Shown here piece after piece: positions 35,659 to 46,736 of a stretch of DNA of 64,000 nt (the stretch's first letter is position 1; each line of letters begins with the position of its first letter). The position numbers were made by a program, and so were the translations under genes. Where the stretch lies: the NCBI GenBank assembly GCA_034766995.1, contig CM068313.1:9719083-9783082 (forward strand), given 5' to 3'. This DNA comes from Acanthacorydalis orientalis. Lineage: Eukaryota; Arthropoda; Insecta; Megaloptera; Corydalidae. The notes below the pieces were generated by a model. The model had not been told where the DNA came from. It was given only the letters and a program-made list of their open reading frames with translations, and made no database searches.

Positions 35659-35873
35659 CGAGTAATTCAAAGTACACAGTCAGAGTTTATTCATCTGTTT
35701 ACAGAAGTCTATTAAATTTTTTTTAACTTCATTATTATTCGACGTCTATCTAGTTTTCTATTGAATGTTATTGTCTTTTTTTAAAAAGATATATGGAGAA
35801 AGGAACAATGAAATATCTTTTAATACAAAAATCATAATTCAAATGATGAGCACGAGATAGAAAATAGAAACTG

Positions 35874-35891
35874 TTTTTTTTTTTTTTTTTT
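35874..35891. repeat. Poly-T run
   Basis: Eighteen T residues. No retroelement body is evident beside it. Confidence 0.9.
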
Positions 35892-35984
35892 GTATTAATA
35901 TTTGTTCTTTTTTACTTACTAATTCATGGTAATTAATTTTCTTATACTGTTCTTTTGGATCTGCATTCTATTAGACTTGTAAAA

Positions 35985-36395
35985 AAATAATTAACTTCTG
36001 TGCAAGATCTCGAATAGTTATAGGTGGTTTTAATTCAACTAACGCCTTCAGTTGGTCGTTATGAACTGAAGAAGGACGCCCGTGATTTTTTTCATCTTCA
36101 AGATTTTCGTCCCAAGCACGAAATTTTTGGAACCACCATTACATCATAATCTCCTTAATAGTACCCATACCAAAAGCATCTTTTAGTTTACGAACAGTTT
36201 CTGTTGCTTCATCATCAGTTTTGAACTTGTACAAAAAATTGCTCCTATTTGTTTCTTTTCAAACATTAATTCAATAACTTAATTTGTAACAAAATTAATA
36301 ATAAAACCAAAGTCGATGTTACCAAAATACAGACCAAAAAATACACTTTAAAATGATATTAACACGAACACGATGAAATGGCACTGAGTTAATTT
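35985..36395 (-). pseudogene. Mariner DNA-binding-region remnant, same lineage as 43116-43683
   Basis: On the minus strand from about 36255 the frame reads FLYKFKTDDEATETVRKLKD, AFGMGTIKEIMM, a stop, WWFQKFRAWDENLEDEKNHG, then RPSSVHNDQLKALVELKPPI and TIRDLAQKL. It matches the two helix-turn-helix motifs of cecropia/Hsmar-type mariner (the SETMAR transposase region). One stop codon (complement of TTA at 36139-36141) lies where the family has Gln in the RTVQRWFKKF block. The catalytic domain and clear terminal repeats are missing; a decayed left end (TTAGACTTGTAAAAAAATAA) may sit near 35971. FB outer-arm sequence follows at 36400. Confidence 0.8.
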
Positions 36396-36399
36396 TTAC

Positions 36400-36450
36400 A
36401 TCTAACAGAACTTAGCTACAATGTCAGACTTGTATTTTATTTAATTTTCC
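36400..36450. mobile_element. Foldback repeat FB, outer-arm fragment
   Basis: AACTTAGCTACAATGTCAGA and CTTGTATTTTATTTAATT match the outer boxes of the right arm. Confidence 0.4.
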
Positions 36451-37255
36451 ACATTTAACTTAGAGAACAATCTTCAAATTTATACTTTTTTTTGTCTATA
36501 AATTACTTTTTGTAAAACTGGTGAATACCTTAATCTGCTAATTTCCAACATGAGGAAAACATCATTTTATTAATAGCGAAAGTGTCTGTATAACATTATA
36601 TAATAGACTAACACCAACAATACGATTTAAAAACTAATACTTTTAAATAAAATAATCCTGTTGTATAATAATCTTCAACCTTACTACCTTTCACCGTAAC
36701 TAATCTGACAAAACAAGCATTTAAAAGTTTAAATTCATCCAGTTAGAATATTTATTTTTAAATTAACACACTGCATCGTATGAGGAAACTCTTTTTATTA
36801 TAAAAACGCTTTGCACAATTAATTCATTGTTCTCGACGGAATCATTAAAAAATTTTTTTGAATATTATTGTTTTTTCTACTTAATGCACGTTTGTTAAAC
36901 ACTGAATTAAAATATCTAAATATCATAGAACAATATACTACATTAGTCTGATAAAAATACAAAATATTGTTTGAATTATATATATATATATATGTTTTTG
37001 TGATGTAATGTATATCCAGTATTAATACTGTCGGTGATTAAATTTCATATATTATTTAAATGAATTGACGTTTAACTGACAGACATTAATAATGTAGAAT
37101 ATAAATTAATTTCCCTCTCATATACCTTTTAAAAAATGCATGCTGTTCAATTTTATCATAGTAATATATTGTTCCATTATCGGTTCATATCAACGATTTA
37201 TTAGTAAAACTCGCATGTAATTAAATATAATATACTTTTACCTTTAAAAATGATT

Positions 37256-37258
<3 letters not shown>

Positions 37259-37310
<52 letters not shown>
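37259..37310. repeat. (TA)n microsatellite
   Basis: TA array of about 52 bp. Confidence 0.97.
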
Positions 37311-37312
<2 letters not shown>

Positions 37313-37623
37313 AAGTATGTAAAGTAAGAAAATAAATAACAAAATTAATCTAAATTGTTGACATTTACCTTATATTTCCAGTCGTAAAAATAAATTAGTT
37401 TTTGCGTGAGTGAATTAACTATAATTAAATAATTTATAGTTTATAGTAATTTGAATTTTTTGTCACTTAATTATAACATAAAATTTTAAATGATTTTTTC
37501 AAAAACAAACTTCTTTTCTTTAGAACCAGAATCCGAACACATTTCGGCTGTATTTATTGCTGTGAATTTATTTTTTAATTAGTTAATGATGTCTCTATGT
37601 AAATTATATACATATACATATGC

Positions 37624-37662
<39 letters not shown>
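37624..37662. repeat. (TA)n microsatellite
   Basis: TA array of about 36 bp, preceded by ACATATACATATGCATAA. Confidence 0.96.
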
Positions 37663-37666
<4 letters not shown>

Positions 37667-37850
37667 GTAATACAGCGGTGTTGTCTAATGCAATAAAATG
37701 ACAAAAAAACGTAGATGTATTTTAATGACTTTTTTATTTTCATGTCTTAAACAAATTATAATTCTCTTTCTAATATTTTAAACATGAAACTTAATAGTGT
37801 TTACTTGATATATTTTTTACAACATTAGGAGTTTGATTTTATGTTTTTTT

Positions 37851-37853
<3 letters not shown>

Positions 37854-37921
<68 letters not shown>

Positions 37922-37922
37922 C

Positions 37923-37966
<44 letters not shown>
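37854..37966. repeat. (TA)n-(CA)n-(TA)n microsatellite
   Basis: Two TA arrays flank a CACACACACACCC run. Confidence 0.97.
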
Positions 37967-37967
<1 letters not shown>

Positions 37968-38099
37968 CGGAGAAAGAGACATGAAAATAAGTGAGAGAAA
38001 TATATTATAAACTGCATTGGAAATACGGAATGATTAAACTCTTATTTGCAGAAAATTTAAAGAGAGACAGGTCCAAAATAAAAGATTAAAATTGATTTA

Positions 38100-38295
38100 A
38101 CGTTATAATACAGTCTTGACACTAGCTGATTTCACTTTTACAATTTTTTTTTCAAGTCATTAAGACTTTTTTACCTTTAGTCACAAAGAATTTTTCTATT
38201 CAAAAATGTCCAATAAATAATTACTAATCAATGGTAACGCGGATATCTCATTATTCTCAGAGGGATAATCTTTTTTTATACTTATACCTTTTTTA
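38100..38295. mobile_element. Foldback repeat FB, left-arm copy
   Basis: AATACAGTCTTGACACTAGC, TGATTTCACTTTTACAATTT, CTATTCAAAAATGTCCAATA, AATAATTACTAATCAATGG, then TATCTCATTATTCTCAGAGG. The outer boxes are well preserved; the hairpin is mutated. Confidence 0.55.
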
Positions 38296-38649
38296 TACCT
38301 TATATCACTGATTTGTATTTCTGAATATCTTTCTTTAATTCATCACAAACAGCCCACTCTTTCATTCTGATTATTTTTTTATTAGTATTTTTGTATTAAT
38401 TTATTGTTAAGAAAACACAACAATTGCTTTGACTCTGTTAATTATTTGAAATGGATTGACTATTTATGTTTGACCGTTTCTTGTTTATTTCTATAAATGC
38501 TAAAGATATCGTTTGTTATTTTAAAGAAATTTTGAAACAGTTGTAAAGGCCAAATCCTTTTAAAGAGACATTATTTATAATTTATACGAACGGTTGAAGA
38601 TATATTAAAGTTTTTAATTTGTTTACATAATTATTCGTCCGTTAAATCT

Positions 38650-38735
38650 ACAGTGAATGAAAAACAAATAATTCATTTGTGAAAGAGAATTTAGTCAGTG
38701 TCAGAGCTGTATTATATCTTAATTGACTTTTATGA
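38650..38735. mobile_element. Foldback repeat FB, outer right-arm fragment
   Basis: AATTCATTTGTGAAAGAGAA, TTTAGTCAGTGTCAGAGCTG, TATTATATCTTAATTGACTT. Gives the best view of the outer boundary of the arm. Confidence 0.5.
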
Positions 38736-38897
38736 TCTTGAACTGATCCGATTCGGAATTAGAAAAGAATTCAAAGAGTAGTAATGAAAATATTTTCTGA
38801 GTAAAATCGATTTCTCGTAAAAAAAACATTACATTTTAGTATTAAACATAAAAGTTCCAAAATTTTAAAAAAATCATTATTTTTTATATTAATTTTA

Positions 38898-40156
38898 TTA
38901 GGTTGGTCAATAAGTAATGTCGGATTTTTCAGTAAATTTCTCGGTCAATTTTTTTTGATGTAGAAAACTTTTTTAAATAATATATTGACCATTATGATCA
39001 ATAACTTTTTGGCATCTTGTAGACACCATCCTCCTGAAATTTGTTGTTTTTCAGCAAAAAATTTCGAAAATACATTTCACGGGCCTTTAAATAATCAAAA
39101 TTTTACCGATTAAGGAAATTTTGCAAAGAACGAAATAAGTGGAAATATGATGGTGCTAAGTCTGGTTAATATGGTGGATGAATAAAAATACTCCAATTCA
39201 GCTCTCTGAATTTTTGTTGTGTCTATAAAGATCCGTGTGACCCTGCGTTATCTTGATGGAAAACTATTACTTTCCTATTGGCAAATTCTGGTCGTTTTTC
39301 CTTTATGTTCTTCACTCTATCCAATTGTAAACAGTATTTATCGGAATTAATAATTTGATTAAGCGGCAGAAACTCATAAAACAGTACCCCTTTCCAATTC
39401 CACCATACACATAACATGAGTTTCTTGACCCGTAAACCGGAATTGAGAGAAGTTAACGAGGTTGATCATAGTTTACTCTAATGTCTTTCCTGTCATATTA
39501 TTGTAGAAAATTCATTTTTCATCCCCAGCAACAATCCGCTTCAAAAATGGTTCGTTCTTATTGCGTTTTAGCAATGAATCGCAAGCCGAAATTCTACCGA
39601 CTAAATTCATTTCGCTTAAATTTTGCAGAACCTAAACATAATATCTGGAAACCATACCAAGTTAATGCAAATGGTTCTAACAATGGATTTCGATATTCCT
39701 AACATTTCAGCAATCTCTAGTGTGGTATAACGTGGATTATTTTCAATTAGACAAAAGATTTTTGATCGTTATCAATTTCGGTAGGTCCGCCAGAGGGTTT
39801 ATCATCGATAAGACTACAATCTCAATCACGAAACTTTTTGAACCATCTTTGCACCATTCTTTCATTCATAGCACCATCACCAATACACATCAGAATTTTT
39901 TTACTGTTTTTACTGCATTTTTACTTTTGCGGAAATAAAAAAGCATAAAAAAATACATCTTCTCGTTGTTCATCTTCAAATCAAAAGAAACATTATAATA
40001 AATTAACTAAATATAATGATTTTTTAAAGGTACAAGTTAAAGTCTCAGCTTTTAGACTGTACATACGTTTTATAGGTTACGGCTCGTAGTTCGTTTTAAA
40101 AATAGCAGAAACGATCTCTTGCGAAAAAATCTGACATTACTTATTGGCCAATCCAA
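38898..40156 (-). mobile_element. Full-length but inactive mariner element with both terminal repeats
   Basis: 1259 bp bounded by TA target dinucleotides (38896-38897, 40157-40158). The left end is TTAGGTTGGTCAATAAGTAA and the right end is the complement of TTGGATTGGCCAATAAGTAA; both continue into a TGTCNGATTTTT block. The minus strand encodes a decayed transposase: HTH text (ERMVQRWFKKFRD, GGPTEIDNDQ), the first catalytic block GDEK followed by a stop in place of Trp, then YVWWNWKGVLFYEFLPLN, VKNIKEKRPEFANRKVIVFH and QDNA (second Asp kept), and PDLAPSYFHLFRSLQNFLN, where the third Asp is Tyr. Multiple stops and frameshifts confirm it is dead. Size, ends and motifs agree with a mariner of the cecropia/Hsmar type. 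Confidence 0.92.
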
Positions 40157-40479
40157 TATATGAGATGTTTTAATATAAGTGTATGATTGGGCGAAATGAA
40201 GAGAGTTTTAAATGGTTTTATGTATACATCTAGAATTATACACGATGTAATTTTTACTTTGTAAAGGGTTAAGAACATATTCGAGGAGTTATGAAAACAA
40301 TGTAACGAACAAATTTGATAATATACCCTAAGCTTCGGAATGAATAAAACATAAAATATAATTTATTTATCCCCACGAGTTCCGAGAGCCCGAACACTCA
40401 CTCAGTCTCCAAACTAAACGTATTAAATAAAATAGACAGGCTCATTCTTCTCGAGCACCAATGCAATTAATAATGCACA

Positions 40480-40650
40480 CAGAATCGACGCACCTTGTTT
40501 AGGTGCGTATATATACATTATACGGTCGTCGTCGTCGTCGCAACGACGAGAGATTATTTGACTCTTTTGCATTTTCATTACCATTTTTACGAGAGCACAA
40601 GTCGCTGCCGCCGACCTTTGTTGCGAGCGAACAGTGGATATATTTTTTTT
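40480..40650. promoter_or_regulatory. CpG-rich patch with (GTC)n run
   Basis: CGGTCGTCGTCGTCGTCGCA followed by CGACGAGAG and GCTGCCGCCGACC. An open frame over it (40495-40752) has a low-complexity start and no known domain. Possible regulatory or untranslated exon sequence; weakly supported. Confidence 0.2.
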
Positions 40651-41332
40651 TCGCGTTATGAAGTTGAAATGTTGGCGGATGCTGTGGAGATGAGATGCAA
40701 ATTAAAAATGCCGGTTCATACAGATAATGTTTGTGTAAGGGTCATAATTTAATATCTGACGCTGTAACATTGTTAGCACGGTGTAAATTACATGCGAAAA
40801 ATGTGCGAACGCGCGCGCCGTAATGAGAATACTTTTTTTTTTGGAAAACAGTAAGCGTATATATATTTTTTTCTTCTTTTTTTTGAGACTCGATAGCGCA
40901 ATTTTTGTTGATGGTATGTCTGGAGAGGCTGAGTGTCTTTTTTGTTGGAACAATGTGGAAGTTGATAATAAAAACAACGCTTTAGAACGTAAAATAGTAC
41001 TTTTATATACGGATTTATAGTCGTACTGTTAATACAATTAGGAATGAATCCGTTTAACACTCCACCTCGCACATTTTGTAAAATGACTTTTTTTAAACGC
41101 AACATTTAATTAATACTGATATTTATATTTACAGAAATTTTTTTCTAACAAAATATTGAAACAAACGATGTCAATACATACATAGTAAATATAATTATTA
41201 TTTCACAATGCCATGATTCACTATTTATTAATATTTTATTTCTTAATGGAAATTAGTAATGAATAATAAATTTCTTATGACAAAGCATATTTTTATATAA
41301 GTAGTGATGTGACCTTTTTGCAATATATAATC

Positions 41333-41334
<2 letters not shown>

Positions 41335-41382
<48 letters not shown>
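41335..41382. repeat. (TA)n microsatellite
   Basis: TA array of about 48 bp. Confidence 0.97.
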
Positions 41383-41383
<1 letters not shown>

Positions 41384-41420
41384 GCATACACTTGTCTCGA
41401 AAACGGATACAAATATGTAT

Positions 41421-41642
41421 ACGAGGTTTGATCAAAAATATCTGGATTAACGTCATATAATTTTATTCATAAAAAATATGCAAATTCTAAATTAAAATGG
41501 TCTTCTTCCAAATAGTCCTCTACAGAACTACACATTGCAATCAATGCGTTTTCCATGTTCGGAAACACTCGTTATAGACATTTTTGAGAATCGCTTTTAG
41601 ATCATGTTTCAAATTTTCTTTTATCTCCTCAATCGTTTAAAA
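41421..41642 (-). pseudogene. Mariner 3' end and transposase C-terminus
   Basis: After a TA at 41419-41420, ACGAGGTTTGATCAAAAATA resembles a known insect mariner terminal-repeat type (ACGAGGTTTGTTCAAAAAGT-like). On the minus strand the adjoining frame reads FQTIEEIKENLKHDLKAILK, NVYNECFRTWKTRIDCNV and SSVEDYLEEDHFN in mixed frames. This fits the mariner C-terminus (RFETIEEIKEKxxxxLKAIPxxxFxxCFxxWxxRWxKCIxxxGxYFEGD). It stops at the CAG that begins the hAT-like element at 41643, so the rest was probably cut off or separated by that insertion. Confidence 0.7.
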
Positions 41643-41922
41643 CAGTTGTGTCAAATGTGCAATCCGCAAGACTCTAGAATGCGACCCGCGGTCCAAAACT
41701 TATAGTTTATTTTATTAAAATAATACAATGGAATTTAAAATATATAAAATACATTTTTAAAACATTGTAAATTATAGAAGTACATTGTAAGGAATACCGT
41801 TTTATAGTCAATTGGCTGATTAAAACCAAACATTTCTAGATCGATTAGTGGTGGGAAAAGAAAAATGGATCCAATACGATAAAGTTGAACGGAAATAAAT
41901 ACAAAAATAAAACCCATCCCTG
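41643..41922. mobile_element. hAT-like non-autonomous element
   Basis: Begins CAGTTGTGTCAAATGTGC, then GCGACCCGCGGTCCAAAACT, the style of hAT ends that read CAGGGGTGTCAAACTCGCGG...GCGGCCCGCGGTCC. The proposed right end AAACCCATCCCTG is an imperfect complement (CAGGGATGGGTTT). The flanking eight bases do not form a clear target duplication, so the right boundary is uncertain. Confidence 0.45.
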
Positions 41923-42190
41923 ATTAAATCTAGATGTAAATTACCTCTTATTAAAACCTAAATGAGTTCCACGTTCAATCACCTAAACATATATTGATAA
42001 AAACTTCCCATGAAAATTAAATTCAATGCTCAATCTGCTTTATTTTCATTTATAACAATAATGTTAATAATCTTTTTAAATAAACCACACTTAATAATTG
42101 GATTAAAACGATTAGAAAATATGTTTTTCATAGAACTGATCAATTCCGGTATACACCTGTAACATTTAGTATTTAACAATTCAAAATTCA

Positions 42191-42192
<2 letters not shown>

Positions 42193-42280
<88 letters not shown>
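42193..42280. repeat. (TA)n microsatellite
   Basis: Uninterrupted TA array of about 88 bp, the longest pure array in the window. Confidence 0.97.
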
Positions 42281-42281
<1 letters not shown>

Positions 42282-43115
42282 AGCGAGAGAGACGTAGTGT
42301 GTAATGTTTCACACATGCACTTTTGTAATAAATGCGTTACAACGTGTTTCATGTAAAAATTCATCTTAATCTACGACACTATTATAGGAAATGTCAAATA
42401 GTTCTAATAACATATGCACACGTCTGCCACTCCTAAAGTTTTACTTACGGTTATAATTCGTTATGGATTCTTATTTACATGATTTATTATTCACAGACAA
42501 AGATATACACGTCAGATAACAATAACAAGACTAGTCATCGTTGACGAACCTTTTCTCCAAAAAAAACGTACACACACACATGCATATGTGTGGCTAGTTA
42601 CATACACAAATGTTAGATCTTTGGCGATTAGTATAAATAATATGTTTGTAAATTAAATAAAGGTTAATAATTTATCATGAATTTATTCCGCTTGCTTATT
42701 TTTAGCAGGGAAATGAAACGTGCGCACTTGTTCATGTAATCGTAAACAAATATGTTTGTTAACTTTCAGAAATTAATTTTTCATAGTCAATGAAATCAAA
42801 CATAAAATGTTTAAAGGAATTTTCAAGTATATATCTTACTGATGAACCTATCCTTAACATTTGTTGAATCGGGACATGAAGTAGAAAGAAATAATCTCAT
42901 TCAGCTCATCTTCTTTATTAAATAGTTATTTTTTAACATTTACTTTAGCTTAGAAAACAGAAAATAGCCATTAAAGACTAATTATCGTGAATATAAACAG
43001 GATGAATCTTTCTGAATCCTTATTTGAAGAATGAATTCTCCAAACCACAAAACTTTCTGAAAAAAGATGAATTTATCTTACCTCCATAGTCTTACATCTC
43101 TTCCGTTAATAATTA

Positions 43116-43683
43116 TTAGGTTGGTAGAAAAATAATTGCGGTTTATGACCTTCAAATTCATATACATTTACAGACTTTTTGATTTTCCTATCTGTTTTAA
43201 GTGATTCAGAACTGTTGGATGACTAACGACTAACTTTTGTGCAAGCTCTCGAATTATTATGCGTGGTTCTGTTTCAACTAACGCCTTCAGTTGGTCGTTA
43301 TGCGCTGAAGGACGCCCGAGACATTCTTCATTTTCAAGGCTCTCGTCCACAGCACGAAATTTTTTGAACCACCATTACACTGTACGTTCTTTAACAATAC
43401 CCACACCAAAAGCATAGATTCGTATATGGGCAGTTTATCTTTATCACCCGTTTTGAATTCATACAAAAAATTGCTCTTGTTTGCTTTTTTCTATCTATAA
43501 TTCGATAGCTCAATTGGAAATAAAATTAATAATGAAACCAAAGTCGATATTATCAAAATACAAATCGAAAAATGCACTTTAAAATGATATTAACATGAAC
43601 ATGATGAAATGACACTTTAATTAAAAAAAATTAAGGTTGAAATTCAGAAAACAAAAACCGCAATTATTTTCCTACCAACCTAA
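43116..43683 (-). mobile_element. 568-bp internally deleted mariner keeping only the DNA-binding region
   Basis: The left end TTAGGTTGGTAGAAAAATAA and right end (complement of TTAGGTTGGTAGGAAAATAA) both continue into TTGCGGTTT. TA precedes the left end (43114-43115); the right flank is CA. The minus strand contains FLYEFKTGDKD, ERTV, a stop, WWFKKFRAVDESLENEECLG, then RPSAHNDQLKALVETEPRII, IRELAQKLVVSHPTVLNHLK and QIGKSKSL, then a stop close to the left end. These are the two HTH motifs of a cecropia/Hsmar-type transposase. All of the catalytic domain is absent. The stop within the first HTH block (complement of TTA at 43375-43377) falls in the same codon as in the 36-kb copy. Its termini match the 80-bp and 84-bp MITEs. 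Confidence 0.92.
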
Positions 43684-43744
43684 CACCATTAAATAAAAAT
43701 TAAACAAAAAGGTTTTGTAAACAAATTGTTTATTTAAGCAATAA

Positions 43745-43875
43745 ACAAGCACTGTTTTCTGATCGAAAACGTTCAATAATTGGTTACTGGTTATTTTTAA
43801 TTCTCGCTGATGTGCATTTCGATGGTGATAACATTATTTTCAAAAAACCTATTTACTACATTTTCTGAAATCAAT
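43745..43875. mobile_element. Foldback repeat FB, left-arm copy
   Basis: TTTTCTGATCGAAAACGTTC, AATAATTGGTTACTGGTTAT, GATGTGCATTTCGATGGTGA and AACATTATTTTCAAAAAACC, in left-arm order. Confidence 0.5.
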
Positions 43876-44286
43876 ATATAAATTGATTACTTCATATTTC
43901 ATACTATAAATAAAAAGTGTTCTACATGTGTGACATAGAAGAACCACAACTCGAATTAATTAAAAAATTACAAAACATCTTTTAGAATTTGACTGAACAT
44001 TATACACAAACGTGAATCCATTTCATTCACTCCATACATTTCTAATGTGTACAAGAAATATTCATTAATAAACAATAATTATTTCGATGAAACCTTAATT
44101 ACATCCGAACACCTAAATAAAGCAGAAGATTCTCAAATATTTCAATTACACGTCGAGTGCAATTTATTAAGCTTTGTTTTTGTTACTTATTCGTTGATAA
44201 ATTATGTTATTTTCATTCCAGAGATCGCAGATTAAATAACTTTGTATCTGTCGAAAATAATGTCACCTATTCTTCACAAATACACA

Positions 44287-44291
<5 letters not shown>

Positions 44292-44322
<31 letters not shown>
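44292..44322. repeat. (TA)n microsatellite
   Basis: TA array of about 31 bp. Confidence 0.96.
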
Positions 44323-44324
<2 letters not shown>

Positions 44325-44468
44325 TGATATTAAGTAATCTAAGTAATAATTAATGTCGCAAGAAAATCTAAAATGTGCAGGGTGAGTAAAAGGGCAGGTG
44401 TAAATATCTAACAATAGGGACAGGTGAAACTACATACTTCACTAGATATATAACACACACGTGTTCAC

Positions 44469-44469
<1 letters not shown>

Positions 44470-44538
<69 letters not shown>
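44470..44538. repeat. (TA)n microsatellite
   Basis: TA array of about 69 bp, with ATACA at the left. Confidence 0.97.
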
Positions 44539-44540
<2 letters not shown>

Positions 44541-45179
44541 TTGAATGAACCTTCTTGTAATGCAGTAGAGTCGAAATAAATTCGCTTTAAGTAAAGTAAT
44601 CTCTTTGTATTTCGGATTTATTTACTAAACGGTGCGTTCAAATAATTTACGGTCTTTTTCTATACGCCACTGGTCTGTTTTTGTTATCTACTACGGCACG
44701 GGTTCGGTGAACATCTGTATTGAGTGAAAGTCCGTTACGTGTGTGTGCAAAATGTTCCTCAATGCTGTCATCTCAGACGACAGACTGAACATTTTGTATT
44801 ATTGTTATGAATTTGTCGTGTTCTTTTTTATATATAAAAAAAATCGTTCTATTTTTCTTTTTATTTCTGTTGATAGTTTATATACTTATTTGCGGTATAT
44901 GGACAAGCGTATGATTATGTTTTACGGTTAAGAGTTTTATTTTATTTGTATTCTTTGAAATTATGGAGATATGAAATAATCATAAAATAGAAACTTTTTG
45001 TAAAATGCGGATGAGTTTAAAATATACTGTCCTTTTTTATCTGGTAAAAATATATTCACTATCTTTTTAATTTCACTGAAATATCTATCAAAATATTTAG
45101 TTCAAGTCTATAAATTTCAAATTTAATGTTAACATTTTAATTATATTTATTTACAGAAACGAATTTTTCATTTACCCCT

Positions 45180-45260
45180 CAAACCATAATTTTTTTCTGA
45201 TTCAAAAATTAATTACTGACCATTTTTGATTCTAACTTATAACCATTTCCATTTAAAGAA
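45180..45260. mobile_element. Foldback repeat FB, left-arm fragment
   Basis: TTTTTTTCTGATTCAAAAAT, TAATTACTGACCATTTTTGA and TTCTAACTTATAACCATTTC are a degraded palindrome and its flank. Confidence 0.35.
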
Positions 45261-45549
45261 CACTAAGTATGGAAAAATTTAAATTTATTACAATATTACT
45301 TCTTTATGCTTTAGTGTCGATCAAAAATGTTTAATAATTAATTAAAGCATTGAAAAAATTGCAAATCTGCAACTGAATGAAATAAAATCAAATTCGGGAC
45401 GGGATGCTGTGTCTTTTGAGAAAAATATATTTAAAAATGCAACTTTTAACTGCAAAAATGAAGACTCGAAGTCTTCAGCGAGTAGAGATTAAATACATTC
45501 TGTTTTTGTGAGTAAGACTACTATATGGTTGTATTTTTTATTATCTATA

Positions 45550-45633
45550 TTAGGTCGGTAGGAAAATAATTGCGGTTTTGTATATAAATTTGAAGATTAT
45601 ATAACGCAATTATTTATTTTTCTACCAACATAA
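45550..45633. mobile_element. 84-bp mariner-derived MITE (MADE1-like)
   Basis: Left end TTAGGTCGGTAGGAAAATAA running into TTGCGGTTTT; right end AACGCAATTATTTATTTTTC then TACCAACATAA, its complement with small changes. Preceded by TA (45548-45549); followed by CA. The interior (GTATATAAATTTGAAGATTA) relates to the 6372-6451 copy and to the left end of the mariner at 43116-43683. No coding capacity. Confidence 0.85.
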
Positions 45634-45698
45634 CAAATATAATTTTAAAATAATATATTATAAATAAATATATAATAATAATATAACTGAACATTTGT

Positions 45699-45972
45699 GA
45701 CTAGAATATTTTTTACGGTTCGTGTAACAAGTTAAATATTTATTTGTGAAACTGTAAATTTAGTTTATGAATATTCTCCCTTTTTTTCTTTATTCATTCC
45801 ATTAGTTTCGCTAAATAAGTAAATAACATATACGATCTCTTATTCAAACCTTAAACAACTATTGATTATTTATTTTGATGACTTATGCGCATTTCAATGG
45901 CGATGCTATCATCTACAGAGCGTAGGATCAGAAAATCTGACTTTTAAATGGATTATTAATATTATTTTCTAT
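45699..45972. mobile_element. Foldback repeat FB variant, duplicated segment copy 1
   Basis: Carries ACTTATGCGCATTTCAATGG, CGATGCTATCATCTACAGAG and CGTAGGATCAGAAAATCTGA, but a family-atypical segment with TTCATTCCATTAGTTTC replaces part of the arm. The same altered order is found again at 46458-46736. Confidence 0.6.
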
Positions 45973-45984
45973 TCAGTTGATGAT

Positions 45985-46115
45985 CCTGATTGACAACGAA
46001 GTTCAAGTGTGGCAAACATTGTGGATGATACCATAAATTGCTACAAACAAATCTATCGAGAGAAAAAAGGGCCGTGAGAATTCAACAATCTTTAGATAAA
46101 TTTTTAATTAACCAG
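45985..46115 (+). pseudogene. Possible pogo/Tigger transposase C-terminal remnant
   Basis: One frame reads NLSREKRAVRIQQSLDKFLI, resembling the extreme C-terminus of Tigger/Jerky-type proteins (...KRxxxxQTSLDxFF). Upstream text is too decayed to confirm. There is no DDE motif and no terminal repeat. A chance match is possible. Confidence 0.3.
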
Positions 46116-46457
46116 GTCTAGTCGACAGGAATAAACACCGATCCATCTTCCAGTTTAGAATAAAAAATATTTATCATATAGATTTAATTTACAAATGAAT
46201 TACACAATTTTATTTGACTAATTTTATTCATTACAATGAATTAAAGATTTTTTTTTAATTTTATTCATCATACATTTCAATTTGACTTAATTTTCACAGT
46301 TTTCATGATATGTATTATATTTATTTAGATGAAACGAATTAAAAGAAGTCGTATAGAAATACTATGTAACAGATTACTTCGATTTAAGTCGATGTTCTTT
46401 GGTACCAATTAACAATGCAAACCGAGCTCGTAGTATAATCAATAACTCAGCATTTTC

Positions 46458-46736
46458 GACCAGAATGTTTCTTACGGTCAGCATGGCGAGTGAAAAATTT
46501 ATTTAATTAAAAAAAATTTTTTTACTGAATTTGTAAATTTATTTTATGAATATTTTGTTTTTTTCTTCATTCATTCCATTAGTTTCACTAAATAAATAAT
46601 AACGCATATGACCTCTAATTTAAATGTTCTGTAACTACTGATTATTTATTTTGATCACTTATGCGCGTTTCGATGGCGGTCAAAGAGTAGGATCAGAATA
46701 TTGGATTTTTAATTGGATTATTAATGTTACTTTATC
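46458..46736. mobile_element. Foldback repeat FB variant, duplicated segment copy 2
   Basis: Matches 45699-45972 over its length in the same orientation: GACCAGAATGTTTCTTACGG, TTCATTCCATTAGTTTCACT, GATTATTTATTTTGATCACT, TATGCGCGTTTCGATGGCG and AGAGTAGGATCAGAATATTG. The hairpin's second half is deleted in this copy. Confidence 0.6.

Noticed and set aside
39481..39938. Two plus-strand open frames of 72-73 codons
   Set aside because: They are antisense to the dead mariner transposase at 38898-40156.
40495..40752. Possible coding exon over a (GTC)n run
   Set aside because: The start is a low-complexity Val run from the trinucleotide repeat and the rest matches nothing recognisable.
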